Shown: piece after piece, positions 12,400 through 25,791 of the stretch | Layout of the letters: every line of letters begins with the position of its first letter | How positions within the stretch are numbered: the stretch's first letter is position 1 | Source of the DNA: Piper betle | Taxonomy: Eukaryota > Streptophyta > Magnoliopsida > Piperales > Piperaceae | Direction of reading: 5' to 3' | DNA length: 64,000 nt | NCBI GenBank assembly: GCA_033002965.1 | Contig: JAURVB010014474.1 | Span: 248,001-312,000, forward strand | Made by a program: the position numbers and the translations under genes | The notes under the pieces: generated by a model | Told to the model about the DNA's origin: nothing | What the model saw: the letters and a program-made list of their open reading frames with translations, nothing else | The model's database searches: none

Positions 12400-13813
12400 A
12401 CGTTTATCATGCTGCGCATTAACTCGACTCAAGTGCACGTTATCGTGTGAGTGGGTTGGAGTTGTTTATTGTGGGAGAGTAGATCTTTGTGTGGGACCTG
12501 GTCTGTGTGTAAATTATAGACAGTTTTAACTAATTTAAGTGGTTAAAAAACAATTGTTTGATATTAGTTATTGATATTTTCTATACGATTTTTTGATAAA
12601 TTTTAGAGGTTTTCAGGTAAGAGATTTTACAAGGGAAAAATAAGTTCATTTAACTTAAAGTATTTTTTAGCGGGTCTCATAAAATAATATTTATTATATG
12701 TATGAAAAGTAACGTGCATAACTAAGCCGATGATAAAATTTGATCTTTTTTTTACATCAACATGTTTTACTATTAAATTTTTTTAAATGTGCTGGCTAAT
12801 AGATATTTTAAAATTAATTTTTAATATAATTATTTTGATAATTTAGATGAAATAGTTAAAAGTATTAGATTGAGCTAAAAATTTATAATTAACTTTAATA
12901 TTTATTTTTTTACTTATGTATGTTGATTTTTTAAGTAATAGAATCCACTAAATTGCTTCAAATAAAATAAGTAGCTCAATGAGTTATACATGAGTTGTAT
13001 GAGTTGCAGCTCTTTTTATGAATGGTAGAGTAATAAACTTGTGTGTAACTTTAGTAACTACCTCTAGATCCTTAGTAATTATCAAAAACATCCTTACATT
13101 ATTTTTACATTTTTTATAGCCTGCAAGTAAATTTTAACGACTCACCATGTTAACAAACTAGCTTGCGATAAATTATCCATGAGCAATAAAAAGTACACTA
13201 TTAAAATTTTATCTACTTTTCCTCACTTTGAATTTAATTAACTCATTCAATTAGCCACATAGATGACGCTTACATGGCAATTTTTTGGGGGATCAATCAA
13301 ATTCAAAGCAGGGAAAATTAAGAAAATTTTTAGTAGTGTACAAGGGATTCCCATCGTGAATTAATATTCTTTTGGGCAGCATGAAAGTATTTTTTTGTCC
13401 AGGGTGACAAATATGGCATAAATTATTTAAATCTATTTCTTTGTATGTTATACCTATGATAGGATCTGCATGAAAATACCTTGTAAAACCCCAGAAAATT
13501 TTGTAAAGGAATATTTTAGAGATAAATAGAATATTTTATCTCAAAATATTTTAATATAAGTACACTGTTTCATTAAATAAATTAAATAAATCTTCAAAAA
13601 AATTACAATATTTGTTACAATACAATGGAATAAATGGATCCTATATCACGTTAAAGTCCACAAACTTTAGGGTTTTGTTGATTGGGGTTTAATGCAACCC
13701 AAACTTGGATTGACTTAAGACTACAAATTAGTCTGGCCTATGATAGGTCTTGGGAGATATTAAATGGCCTATGGTGACGGCGGTGGGTAGTTAATATAAT
13801 AGATGGTAAAGAG
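12400..13813. other. Intergenic, very AT-rich
   Basis: No gene, RNA or element with recognisable ends was seen. The stretch separates the LUH promoter from the transposon-rich block. Confidence 0.5.
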
Positions 13814-14335
13814 TAGGGATGTAAATAAGTCAAACCTACTCACAAGCATTTTATGTTGGGCTTGATTAAGCTTGAACTCGTGCTCATTAATTTTGTGCTC
13901 AAAAAAATACTCAGTCTCGAAATAGCATAACTCGTTGAACAAAGAACAGAGCTTGAGCTAAGGAGTGTTTGGATTGGCTTGGTTCGAAACTCGAGCTCAA
14001 TGTATTCCAACTCGTAAAAATACTTGGTTTAACTCGGCTCGTCAATACTATTAAGGTCATATTAAACTTATAAAGTGTTGGAAAGAAAATTTTGATCATA
14101 CATAAGTTGAGTACAAGCTAAGTACAAATATTCGCTCGGTTTGAGCTTACCTCGAAAATATAGTGAGCCGAACATAAGCCACGCCCAAACACCATGAATT
14201 TTAGATAAGCTCGGCTCGACCAATAATTCATCAAAGTTCGTCAAGCACTCAAATAAACTCAAACATGCTTGTCAAAAATCACGTCGAATTAAAAAATATA
14301 TCGACTCGGCTCGGCTCAGCTGGTTTACACCCCTA
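13814..14335. mobile_element. Non-autonomous hAT-type element with perfect 8-bp target duplication
   Basis: The element begins TAGGGATGTAAATAAG and ends as the inverted counterpart of TAGGGGTGTAAACCAGC. It is flanked on both sides by GTAAAGAG (13806-13813 and 14336-14343), a perfect 8-bp target duplication as made by hAT transposases. The 522-bp interior has no coding capacity and is made of CTCGGCTCGACTCGAG-like words that fold back on themselves. Its terminal sequence and interior style match the MITEs at 43854, 50155 and 25444. Confidence 0.8.
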
Positions 14336-14746
14336 GTAAAGAGATGCAAGATTTAATGACTTTGGATAAGGTGTACAAGTAAAGAGGGGCCATACTTGAA
14401 TAAGCACGAGCTTGATATATGAATGAATATAAGCTTTGTATGTGTACATGTGATGAGCCAGAAGAGGTGCATGGACTATAGTAGAGGATCACTCTTGAAG
14501 GGGAGCAAGGGGGAGCCTTTCCCTTGCTTCTTTCTTGGGCAATCTAATCAATTCCTCCTTGATCGGCCCATGTTCTTCCACTCTTGGCTTGATAGTAGTT
14601 TTTATTGGCGATGGTTTTCTATGAATATAGGATAATGGAGAAGAGTCAATCGTTGCATCATAAAAGGGTTGTATAATTGCCATGAATTTGATTAAATTTA
14701 CGGTCCAAAACGATCAAAAATAGTAACAGAGAATAATTTGGAAGTA

Positions 14747-15175
14747 AACTAGTGAAAAACGGGCCTTTTGTCACCCAAATATTTAGTACTAAATTAACCA
14801 TCATTTTGTCACCAAAATACGGTGAAAAAAATATTTGTCACAGAAAAATAACCAAATTTTACCACCTTTTGTCACCGAACAGACACCTTTTTTCGGTGTC
14901 AAATATACATACCACCAATATTTTTCCACTGAAATTTTAGTGGCATATTTTTAAAAAATTGTCACAAAAATTTGATGTCAAAATTATTTTGACATTGAAC
15001 AAACACCGATATTGTGTCAAAAATAGATGCCACCAAAATTTTGCCACTCAAATTTTGGTGGAACATTTTAAAAATTTATCACTTGAACTGTCACCAAAAA
15101 TTTTAGTGACAAAATTACTTTGCTACTTAACGAACACACCGAAGTTCGGTTTCAAATTTTGAAATTCCAAAAAAA
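14747..15175. mobile_element. CACTA-like transposon end with subterminal repeats
   Basis: Starting AACTAGTGAAAAACGGGCC, similar to a CACTA terminus with the first base changed, the stretch carries many short direct and inverted copies of GTCACCAAAA / TTTTGGTGAC and CACCGAA. Such dense subterminal repeats are typical of En/Spm (CACTA) ends. No transposase and no opposite end were found, so this is probably a fragment. Homology was judged by eye. Confidence 0.45.
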
Positions 15176-15415
15176 AAAGTATGGCATCATTAGCACATAA
15201 TAGCCGCATGTTTACAACACGCGCCACTGCTCCCCGACCCTTGCCATGGCGCCCCCTCGCCGCCCTAGCCGGGTATGTAAAACTCGTAAATTGAATTAGA
15301 GTTTTACATTAGCGAACTAGTCAGTTTACACATATGTTTGAGTCAAGTCAATTTCATGACCCGCATATTGAGTTGAGGTCGGTCGTGCGTTATGAGTGAT
15401 GGGGTCAAGTGTGCA

Positions 15416-18280
15416 TGAACACCCTGTTTCGGCTCACCCGTGAACCGACCCGGAAATGTCACCGGCGACCGAACCGTTCGCTAATCTACTAGATTCGGTT
15501 AAGCCGACCAGGATCTACTCTCGGCGTCTCAAGATGGAGATGCAAATATGAAATGCATGAATGGGAACGATTGGGTTCTAACGGAGTCCTACATGCATGC
15601 TATGATGTACAAGCAAAATAAGACAAAACAACAAATGAAAAACCAAAAGAAAATATATACTATTTTATGAAAATACGATAACACATAACAATCTATCATG
15701 ACATTAAATCATTATCTCATTCGTTTTTACCCGAGCCGAGTCTGAACTCCAAGGCTCCCTACTCATTCATATTTATCAGTTCATTTCCTAACAAGTAATT
15801 CATTCAAGCAAACACATCAAAATTATCATTTACATAACAATAACACACCATCATTATACATACGTTACACGCGGCAGGTACATGTGTGCGCGGTTCCGTG
15901 CTGCTCCTCCGCAGTCCCGACAGCTTTCATCGCTCGCATTCCTCACCTACATATATATAGAAAAACCGTCAGTAACGAGTGTTACCGGCCCGGAAAATAA
16001 CTAATATCAATCTGGCACAGGAGAGCAAACTCTCCTGTTGAATCAAAACCATATACTTCCTCAAGAACTCTCATCAGGGCACATACGGGAGCCGTCGCCG
16101 TCGGCCGTCGCCCTCGGGTCGACAGCGTCCCCCTATCTTTCTCATTCTCATACCTTGGCCATTTCTCTATCGCTTCTCGCATCAAATTTCATTCCTTACC
16201 GCCCTCTGCACCTTCCATATTACTCCTGGCCTTGAGCACAAAGGCCGAGCACTCTCAGGCAGTCGCCTTCAGTACCCTTTGAACCACAAGTCTAGACATG
16301 CGCTGCATTGCAGTACCCGTAAACCTCCACACTTCTCCGGGTTTGAGGAACTCAAAGGTGGAGTTGTCCGGATCCTTCGGGAACGAAGTGGGTTCTCCCC
16401 AGCTCCAGAGCCCGCTCTTCCGGGCACACGCCCTATCTGAAGACGTGGCCGCAAGTAACCCTCATTCCATCTCTCACCGAAAACACGAAAACTATATATA
16501 TATAGGCCTGGGTTGGGATTTATACAATAGGCCCGAAGGCAACGTGAGCTGGATCTGAAGTTCGAAAACAAACTCGAGGGATCTCATCCTCGAGGGTTAT
16601 TAATCCGAAATAAGAACTGTTGGCTAAATGGCCCGAGTTAAGTGGGATCCGATAAAACGCCACTTAACTCGTCCTGCACATGATAAATCAAATACACAAT
16701 AGAGTAGCGTAAAACAGAGAACGAGTCCTAAACGGACCTGGTAGAAGCTCCAAACGGGTCCACGCGCCTAGGCGGCGAGCTCCTACACCGTACCTACACA
16801 ATCAAGCTAAAAACTAACGCCCGCATGATGAATCACACATCCTATAGCATGCACACACAATCAACACAATCACGCATCAATCAACACACATCAACCTATA
16901 TCAATTCTAGCAAGTCTACTTAGGCTAGTTTGCATTAGATCATGATCATTACCTAGTTACCCTAATTAGTTTCTTAGCCTCCATTTTTAACACCACTCAA
17001 TCAAACAAATTTCATATTTTATCCTTAATCAAATCTACATTTATACATATTATTATAACACACAATTCACCAATCCTAGCATGCAATTCTAATAATCAAT
17101 ACTTTCAAATAATTAAATTAAAATAAATTATACCTCGCGTCGTCGAAAATCGGCGACGGCTAGGGTTTTCGTTTCGTGGCTCGAAACTCGAATTCGGCAC
17201 CTAGCGGCGTCCGAAGTCCGATCAGATTGGACCAGGTGCGTTCGGCGGATGATCCGGCGAATTTCCCACGAATCCAATTTTCCGGCGGTTCCAGCGGTTT
17301 TTCCGGCGAGTGTCGGCGGTTTTCCGGCGATGAGTTCCGGCGACGATTCGGGACGGAGCAATCAGGGGGTCTATCGGCACCAGCTCGACGAGCTTGGTCC
17401 GATGGCGGTGTCAAACAAGGTAGCCGAGGCGGCGATGGCCGTCGGCGGCGGCGTTGAAAACGGGCGGCGGCGGCGGTGTGCTCCAATCAGGGCTGCGGCC
17501 GGCCTCGACGGTGCTCGGGATGGATGGGGGAAATGTCGGCGATGGCGAGGGGGTGGTCGTCGGGGTCACAGCGGCGGCGGCGCGGCCCGGACGGCGGCGA
17601 AATCGGGCTCGGAATGGCGACGGCCGAGGCGGCTTCGCGGCATCGCGGCGGCGCGCCGGCGAGGCGATCGGTGGTCGGGGTCGGTCGGGGCGGCACGGCG
17701 ACGGCGAGGGGACGACGGACGGTTGGTTCCGGCGGCGGGGCGACAGTCGACGGCGGTGGCGGCGACGAACGAAGTGGGCGGCGAGGGTTTGGGTGAAGAA
17801 GGGTCGGGAGGAAGAAGAAGTAGCGTGCGATGGCATTTTTGTAAATTAAACTTGACTCGACTCCGACTCGAGTCAATAATAATAACTATCTCCTAATAAA
17901 TCCTAAAAAAAATCCAAAAAAATTGGGAAAAATCCCGTAAAATCAAACAACACAGCAACATCCAAATGATATGCTCTATAACTAATAACCCACCTGAATA
18001 TGATCCAACGCGTCCTAATTCGTCATTCGGCCCTAAAAATATTCTACGATCAAATAAAAATAACAATCAATACTGCATACCTCCACATACTTGATAACCC
18101 ATTTTTCATCATCTTTTAGGCGTTATCATCGTATACTTGAGCATACATGACTCTCATCGCTCATAACTCACAGCTGGCCTCAACTCAGCTCGCGGTCCAT
18201 GAAGCTGACTCGACTCGAACCGACAGTTGAACCGACTGGTTCACTCCCGTAAAACTCTGACTCAAGTCACGGGTTTTACA
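15416..18280 (+). mobile_element. Solo LTR with 5-bp target duplication
   Basis: The 2865-bp LTR begins TGAACACCCTGTTTCGG and ends CACGGGTTTTACA, flanked by GTGCA at 15411-15415 and 18281-18285. No gag-pol sequence, primer site or second LTR of the same insertion is present, so unequal recombination has probably left one LTR. It contains a strongly GC-rich block (about 17130-17840) with long frames on both strands that are composition artefacts. The pair of flanking GTGCA copies interrupts the older reverse LTR between 15415 and 18286. Confidence 0.82.
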
Positions 18281-19183
18281 GTGCACGAATATATGATGAT
18301 AATGTCAAAAAAATGATGAAAATTGAGTTATCAAGAGTATATGACATTATGCAATTTTTTTTATATATTTGATCATAGAATTTTTTTACACTGAATAACA
18401 CATTATTAGGACGCACTATATAGAGTGTATTATATTTTATAGTATTTTTCATAATTTTCTGGACTTTTTTGGAATTTATTAGGAGTTAGTTATTATTTTT
18501 TACTCGGAGTCAAGCCAACTTTATTTATAAGATTGCCACCCAAAACCCTCACCCCGACACTTCCCTTCTCTCCCTAATCGCCGCCCTAAAGCTCTCCGCC
18601 GACGCCTCCTCCAACCGCACACGCCTGCGAACAAAGCTGTCAGAACTAGCTCGAGTTGTCCCCCCACCATCACAGCCGCCCCTGGCCTCTACGATGCCCC
18701 GTCACCACGCCCTCACACCGCAATCACCAACACTGCCCCTTCAACCCCAGGAACCTTTCCCCCACACTAAGCACCATCATTGAGGTCGGTCAAGGGCCAA
18801 TCGGGCAAGCCGATAGACCACGACTGACTCATGGTCGCCACCATCGTTGCTGTTGTCGACCATCATCGCCACCATTGCCTTCACCACCACCATGGTTGCA
18901 TTGAGCTCACCAAGCTACTGCCAACCCACAACCTCGATCACGTCGCCGAAAAAGTAGCTAGAAAGCTGCTGAAAAACCATTAGAAAACTAAATTTGCTGG
19001 AATTCACTAAAAATCACCTAATTTCCGTTGAATTTGTTCAACCAAACCCGATAGAACTTCAGACGCCATTAGGTACTGAATTCGAGTCCCGAACCTAACA
19101 AACCCTAGTGGTCGTTGATTGCCGACGAAGTGAGGTATAATTAACTCCAGCCTAATTATTTAAAAATTGATAATTATTAGCAC

Positions 19184-21219
19184 TGTAACACCCCAAATCC
19201 GATTCACGCTCAGGAACTGAACCAGAACGTCACTGGTCCTGGTTAGGTCGGCTAACCCAAACCCAACCCTGAGGATCTACTCTCGGTGTCTCGAGATAGA
19301 AAATGTCTATCACCATGCATGGATGAATGCACAAAAAAAAACCTAACATGCTACTACATGGATGACATGACAACCAATTTGCATACCAAATAACTATGAA
19401 AAATCGATAAAAATTCTTAAAATAAGACGGACTGAATTTTCCTTAAAAGTGCAATTAAGGAACACCCTCTCAAATCAACATGTATAAATATATATATAAA
19501 TATATCACGCATTTATATTCATTCAAAATTCTAATATGCTATATAATTCATTCTAAATCTTGGGTATCGACTCAAGTGTGCATCTTAATTACTTCTCATA
19601 TCATATAAATTCAATTATCATACCTTACAGTACATTATTCTCAATATAATGACAACATCAACAAAGCATTAACATTCTATCTTCTGATGTGTGTGTATGC
19701 AAGAGACGTATTGCTCCTCCATCTAGGCTAGCCCATCCTCCTCATTATCATCACCTACATATATTATAAAAACACGTAAATAATGAGTATTACTGGTCCA
19801 AAAATATAACTAATATCAAACTGGCTATAAGAGCAAACTCTCATATGAAAGAAAACATTTTCATAAAAACTCTGATGGGCATCTCCTGAACTAAAATTGA
19901 CTTTTTGGTCCCTCGAGATATCATAAGCCCTTTTCTTACTTCGATGCCCACTTGTGTAGCATGGTTGTCGAAAATCGCAAAAAGGCCCAAAGGCAACTTG
20001 TGGTGGATCTTGTTTTCGAAACATACTCGAGGGATCTCATCCTTGATGGTTATTAATTCAAAAAATCTATCGATTAATTAAATGACCCAGGTTAAGTGAG
20101 ATCCAATAAAATGCCACTTAACTTATCCTACAATCTGTAAAAATAAATCACGATAGCATAGAGCAATAAATTAGGGGCAACTCTTAAACGGATCTGGTAG
20201 AAGCTCCAATCTTGTCTACGCATCTAGGCAGCGAGCTCCTACTCTATGCATACACATCAAATCTAAAAGCTAACTCCCACTAACTAAATGATGCATCAAA
20301 CTTATCATGAACATCACACATACAATGCAATCATCATCTAAAACAGTCAAACAATCATCAATGTAAAAATATCTCATCTTATTCATCCCAATTTTATTAT
20401 ATTTTTCCAAATTACGTTGCAGTCAATTAACACGCTCAAATTTAATTTACTTAATTAGATCACTAACTATCAATCAAATCATGTAAATCATCACTTCATT
20501 TACAATCATACATTTATCACAACAATTAATCAATCCTAATATGTTGTGCTAATAATTATCAATTTTAAATAATTAAATCGATAAAATTCTATACCTAATC
20601 ATTAGTCACATGACGACGACGACAAGGTTGTGGCCGGCTCGAATGAGGATTGTGGGGAAGAGTGAAGGAAGAAAAAGAAGAAGGAAGAAGTTAGGTGAGA
20701 AGGATGATGGTGGATGAATGACAGAAGTGTGGAATATATAGATGTCAAGGTGAGAAAACGAATGGTCGTTTAGAAAAATGAATGGTCATCTAAGAAAAAC
20801 TAATGGTCGTCTCGTAATTAAAACTTGACTTGACTCCAACACGAGTTAAAAATAATACTAACTCGTAATAAAAATCTCATAAAATATAATACACATCAAT
20901 GACATGCTCTATAACTAATAATCCACCCAAACTTCCCATAACGTGTCTTAATACATTATTCGGCCTAAAAATAATTCTACGATTTAATTAAAATAAATAA
21001 AGAAAAAATATGGCATACTCTCATATATTCTGATAACTCATTCTACTACTATCTTACTGGTGTTATCATCATATACTTGAGCACACATGACTCTCATGGT
21101 TCATAACACAATACCGGCCTTAGCTCGGTACGCGTGTTTTGAAATTGACCCGACTGAAAATAATTGTCGAACTGACCGGTTCAGACTATAAAATCCTGAC
21201 TCGAATCACGGGTTTTACA
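19184..21219 (+). mobile_element. Solo LTR with 5-bp target duplication, shorter family member
   Basis: The 2036-bp LTR starts TGTAACACCCCAAATCCG and ends ACGGGTTTTACA, flanked by AGCAC at 19179-19183 and 21220-21224. It shares the blocks GGATCTACTCTCGG.GTCTC, CTCGAGGGATCTCATCCT and the ending ACGGGTTTTACA with the LTR at 15416-18280. It lacks most of the GC-rich block of that copy, which accounts for its shorter length. It also sits inside the older reverse-oriented LTR. Confidence 0.85.
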
Positions 21220-22784
21220 AGCACCACATGGTAGGATTGAATTGATTGACATGGTAAATTATTTTTATTGTAAATAAAAATGAATTAACGTGATTTGAAT
21301 GATATAAAATAAATGCTAATGAACTAAGTAAATTAAATATGAATTGTCAATTAACTGCAATGTAGCTTAGGAAATCATGATGTGGATTGATGTGGATGTG
21401 TGGAAGGCATCATAGAGTGCATTAGCTTTTAGTTTTGATGTGTAGGTATGGAGTACGAGCTCTATTCCTAGGCGTTGGACATGATTAGAGCTTTTATCAG
21501 GTCCATTTAGGACTCGTTTCTGGTTTAACTCTTTCACTCTATCGTGATTTGTTTTAATTAGTAAGTGAATATGTTGAGTGGTGGATTTATCGTATCCCAC
21601 TCTACACGAGCCATTAAGTTGTACAAATTTTTGAATTAATAACCCTTGAGGACAAGATCCCTCAAGTTTGTTTTTGAAAACTCAGATCCAGATCATGACG
21701 CCTTTAGACCTACTATATTATAATATCTACCCAAATCTATGTACATATAATTTTCTCAGGTTTCTAGTAAGATGTGAGACAAGGGAAAGTCAATTCACGG
21801 GCACCACAACAGATACGTGTCAGTCAAAACAGGCTTTAGATTAGTGAGCGGATTGTTTCATTCCTAAGGGATCTTAACAACTCCACTTTTGAGTTCCTCA
21901 AACCTCGGAGAAGTGTGGAGGATTACAGGTACTAAAATGCAACGCATGTCTAGACTTGTGGATTCAAATGGTACTAAAGGCGTCTGTTTAAGAATACTCG
22001 GACCTTTATGCTCAAGGCCAGGAGTGATACAGAGGATGTAAAGGGTTTAGGATAATTAATTTTCCCGAGCAAGGGGTAGTTTGAAAATTTGTTAAGGCAT
22101 CTAACGAGTCAGAATGAGACACTGTTGAGCTGAGGCTGACGGCTCCAGATTAGTGCCCTTATGAAAGTTTCTAATGCAGAAGTATATGAATGATTTTATT
22201 TAACAGAAGAGTCCACTGTCATATGTCAGTTTGATTATTAGTTATTTCTAGACCAGTAACACTCATTATTAACGTTTTTGTATTATATATATAGGTGAGA
22301 ACCACAATGACTTAGCGCCATTGGGACTATGGAGGAGTAGTAATGTACCATGCACACATATACCTATCGTATAGAATTAATGACAATGTGGTGTGACAAA
22401 CTATTGGTTAATGGTTATGGATATATATGTTGGATTGCTTTATTGTAGGGATGATGTGAGAAAATCATAAAAGATTTTGTATATGATTATAATTGTGAAT
22501 AGAATTGAACAAGCTGAGCAATGGAATCTAGACTTGGCTCAGAAGAATAAAAATGATTATAATGTAGATGTTGTGAGGAAAACAACATATTTTGGAAACG
22601 TTCTATACTTTATTGCTACGTATATATATTATCTGTTGTTGACAGTGTGGTCCTTATTGCACTTTTAAGCGAGACTCAATTCATTTTATTTTTAAAATTT
22701 TTTTTGAATTGTTAACGAGTTTTCTTTGTTTTGAATATGAATTACGTATCATAGCATTCATTTAGAACCACAATAAAACCTAAC

Positions 22785-23694
22785 CACTGTTGCAGAAATC
22801 GGCCGATTCCGTGCGGAATCGGCCGATTTAAATCGGATCGGCGTCGCGCCGATCTGATTTCGAGGCCGAATCGGGCGGCCCCGATCGGCCCCGGAATCGG
22901 CCGAGTTCGTCCGATTCCGACCGATTTAAATCGGAATCGGAATCGGCCGATTTAAATCGGAATCGGTTTTTTAGGAAATTACCAAAATACCCTAGGTATG
23001 ATTTTTATTAAATTATTTAAGCATGGGTAAAATGGTAATTTGGATTTTAAAAACCTAAAATCAAACCCGCTCCCCCGACACCGCCGCCGCTCGTCCGCCC
23101 GCCGCCGCCCGGTTTCCGCCTCCGCCGTGCGGCCCCGACTCCGCGCTCGCCGCCGACCGGGCTGCCGACCTCGCCGCCGACCTCGCAACGTCGCCGCCCA
23201 CCCGTGGCCGGACCGAATCGGGCACGCACGAATCGCCGCCGACTCCGCCGCCGGCTCCGGGCCGCCGACGGTTCGTCCGGCCGGGCTGCCGACATCGACC
23301 GGGCTGCCGACATCGCCGCCGCGAGACTCGCCGCCGACCGGGCCGCCGGCGGCGGCGGGGGGGTAAAAATCGCACGGTGGCATTCTTGTAATTAAAAGTT
23401 GACTCGAGTCTAACTCGAGTCAAAAATAATAATTAATTCGAAATAATTTAAAAAATCTTAAAAAATATTTAAAAATATCAAAAACTATAATACACAGAAT
23501 AATATCAAAATAACATCAATACTTAATTTTAATATATTTATATTATAAATTGTCAAATTATTATATATAACTGATTAAATTAATTTGGACCGATTCAACT
23601 GAACCGATTCCTGGCCGATTCAGACCGATTCCGATTCCGATTCCGATTCACTGGAAAACCGATTCCGATTCCGATTCCGATTTATGCAACCATG
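22785..23694. mobile_element. Chimeric hAT-type element with GC-rich core
   Basis: Flanking AACCTAAC (22777-22784 and 23695-23702) is a perfect 8-bp target duplication. The ends are inverted (CACTGTTGCAGAAATCGG against CATGGTTGCATAAATCGG). Inside lie dense tandem CGATTCCGATT words at both ends, a very GC-rich core (about 23065-23365) and, at about 23370-23530, sequence resembling the LTRs nearby (GTGGCATT.TTGTAATTA...TTGACTCGAGT, compare 17826-17890). It is inserted in the oldest LTR of the nest. No transposase is encoded. Frames in the core are composition artefacts. Confidence 0.7.
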
Positions 23695-23861
23695 AACCTA
23701 ACCACTTCATCCATACATGAATGCTTGCATCACTATTTTGAGACGCCGAGGTTAGATCTGGGTCGGGTTAACCTAATTAAGTAAATTAGCGAATGGTTTG
23801 GTCACCGATAGCAATTTTGGTTAGGTTCACGGGTGAATCAAATTTGGGTGTTATAGCGCGC

Positions 23862-23883
23862 TCTCTCTCTCTCTCTCTCTCTC
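23862..23883. repeat. (CT)n microsatellite
   Basis: A run of CT dinucleotides directly follows the right end of the reverse LTR. It is followed to about 24020 by CCACC-rich sequence without gene features. Confidence 0.9.
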
Positions 23884-24024
23884 GCCCCATGCTGCCCCAG
23901 CTTGGCCACCGACCCCCTTCCCCTATGATGCAGCCCTTTCGCCACCACGGCCACCCTCCACCTTGGCCACTCCGTCATTGCTACCGCTTGCCCCCGCGGC
24001 CCCTCCGCCCACGCACCACTTCAT

Positions 24025-25443
24025 GTGGAATAATGTGCTTTACTATATTAACATTTAGCTTTTATTAAATTGTATTTTTCTATGTTTTATAATATTTGTT
24101 GCGCACATTGATTAATAAAACATTATCCCACATTATGTATTACAAATTAACGGAAGTAGCTTTATTAAGTTCAAAACTGATCTAGTAGCAATATAATAAG
24201 AATAATTAAGTGCTGTAACTAATAGTTGTAAATAGCTTAAAAGAAAATTGTGATTAATGCCAACTAATCAACGAGAGTTGGGTACATAACTCATATAATT
24301 AGTAGAAGACATGAACATATATGTGATGTTTAGAAATAATATTTAAGGATTATCTTATTGTATCGTTTAAAAAAATTGTAGATAATAAGTTGAGTTGGAA
24401 GCAGAGCCTGTTTTTTCTTAACACATGTAACACTAACTTACATAAGTAGTATTTTATTGAAAAATAACAACATCATGTATGGGCAATTCAAACTCGGTTC
24501 AAACTCAATAGTTAGGGTAAACGAATGAGTTATTAGGTTTCAAGTTTCGAGTCTGATAATGTCTGAGTCAAGTCATACACTGTCTTATTAGAGCCCCATT
24601 GAACCGTCATGGGTCCGTTAAATAAAGGAAATTGAGCCCGCCATCGAACAATGTCCTTATCTATTTTAATGTGAAAAGATAAAAAATCATTTTCTGGTAA
24701 AGCAAATATCAGTAAATTAAATTGAATAAGAATGTGCTCAACCAATTTTGTTGTAATTATATGTATTAATTATTGTATATTTTAATTTTTATTTATTATG
24801 TATGTTAACTTCTTTTTTTGTTATAATGTATGTTTGCAAACAATTATATAGATATATTTGTACAAGACAAATTATGAAACAAGTCAAATTTAATTTCGAT
24901 TTTATAAGAGTCAAATTGATTCGAGTTTCGTAGAACTTGAACTTGGCTTGAACAAAAACGACTCAAGCCGAATTTTTCCAATCGAGTTGCAGAGTTGAGC
25001 CTTTTTTCATGCCAAGCTTGAGTCTACAAGGGCCAAACCTCTAAAAATCCGCCCTAAAGGCACAAACATACAAATTAGGGTTAGCGTTGAGAGTGACTAA
25101 TATACGGAGATCACTTTAGTGGAAGACAAAAGGGCTGCTAATTACTCAAAGCTTTTGAATAAACACCACCTCAAAGTTCAGGTATGTATTGAAAAAAAGA
25201 AAAAAAAAGAGAGTGAGAGAAGAGGAAGAAGCACAAGGGGGAGAAGCAAGAGAGAACGGGAAGGGGAGAACAACGTAATTGTCCATTAATTTTCCAACCG
25301 AGTTTGATCCCAAATTCTTATACTTGACTTAACTCTTTCGACTCGGTCTTAATCTTTACATATAAAATATTTAAGAGAACTTAATTGAACATTTAGATAC
25401 ATGGATGAATAATAATATAAGTTAATAAAGAAGTGTTAGTAAT
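24025..25443. other. Intergenic, AT-rich, with faint repeat traces
   Basis: No gene was recognised. From about 24487 to 25020 there are scattered CGAGTTTCGAGTC and CTTGAACTTGGC words that resemble the interior of the hAT-type MITEs, but no clear ends or target duplication were found. A purine-rich tract lies at about 25190-25265. Confidence 0.4.
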
Positions 25444-25740
25444 TAGGGCTGCTAAACGAGCAAGCAAGCCGAACTCAACTTGTACTCAAACTTGATTCAA
25501 ATAGTTCAAAGTTCGTTTGAACTCGACTCGAGAACGAACGAGTTTTCAATATATATACTCAAAATCGACTCAAACATTTTTTATGATGTTCGAGGTCGAC
25601 TCGAGCTCAAATATACTTAAATTGTTTAATATTTACGAGCTTGAAATCGGCTCGATTATAAAGTCAAAAGTATATCATTAAAAAAAGTGTGTTATTATGT
25701 TGTATATAAATAAATATAACTAGTTACAATTAAACTTATT

Positions 25741-25791
<51 letters not shown>

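Larger units (their letters stand above)
15276..23855 (-). mobile_element. Reverse-oriented long LTR, host of several nested insertions
   Basis: Four separated segments (15276-15415, 18286-19183, 21225-22784, 23703-23855) read, on the minus strand, as one LTR of about 2750 bp, collinear with the neighbouring 2865-bp LTR. It starts as TATAACACCC (at 23855) and ends ...GAGTTTTACA (at 15276). The pieces are separated by two solo LTRs of the same family and one hAT-type element, each with its own target duplication, and the host sequence resumes exactly after each. Matching blocks include TGATAACCCA-type words at 18310-18360 and the CCTTGAGG...GATCCCTC block near 21645. No internal retrotransposon domain is attached, so it is probably itself a solo LTR, but I could not find matching target duplications at its outer ends. 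Long LTRs beginning TGTAACACCC suggest Ty3/gypsy; that is inference. Confidence 0.7.

Noticed and set aside
17128..17896. Long overlapping frames on both strands (up to 215 residues)
   Set aside because: They lie in the GC-rich block of a solo LTR; all frames are open because stop codons are rare in such composition. Products are Arg/Gly/Pro-rich with no family motifs.
22979..23423. Arg/Pro-rich frames of 88-134 residues
   Set aside because: They fall in the GC-rich core of the chimeric hAT-type element, with the same composition effect.
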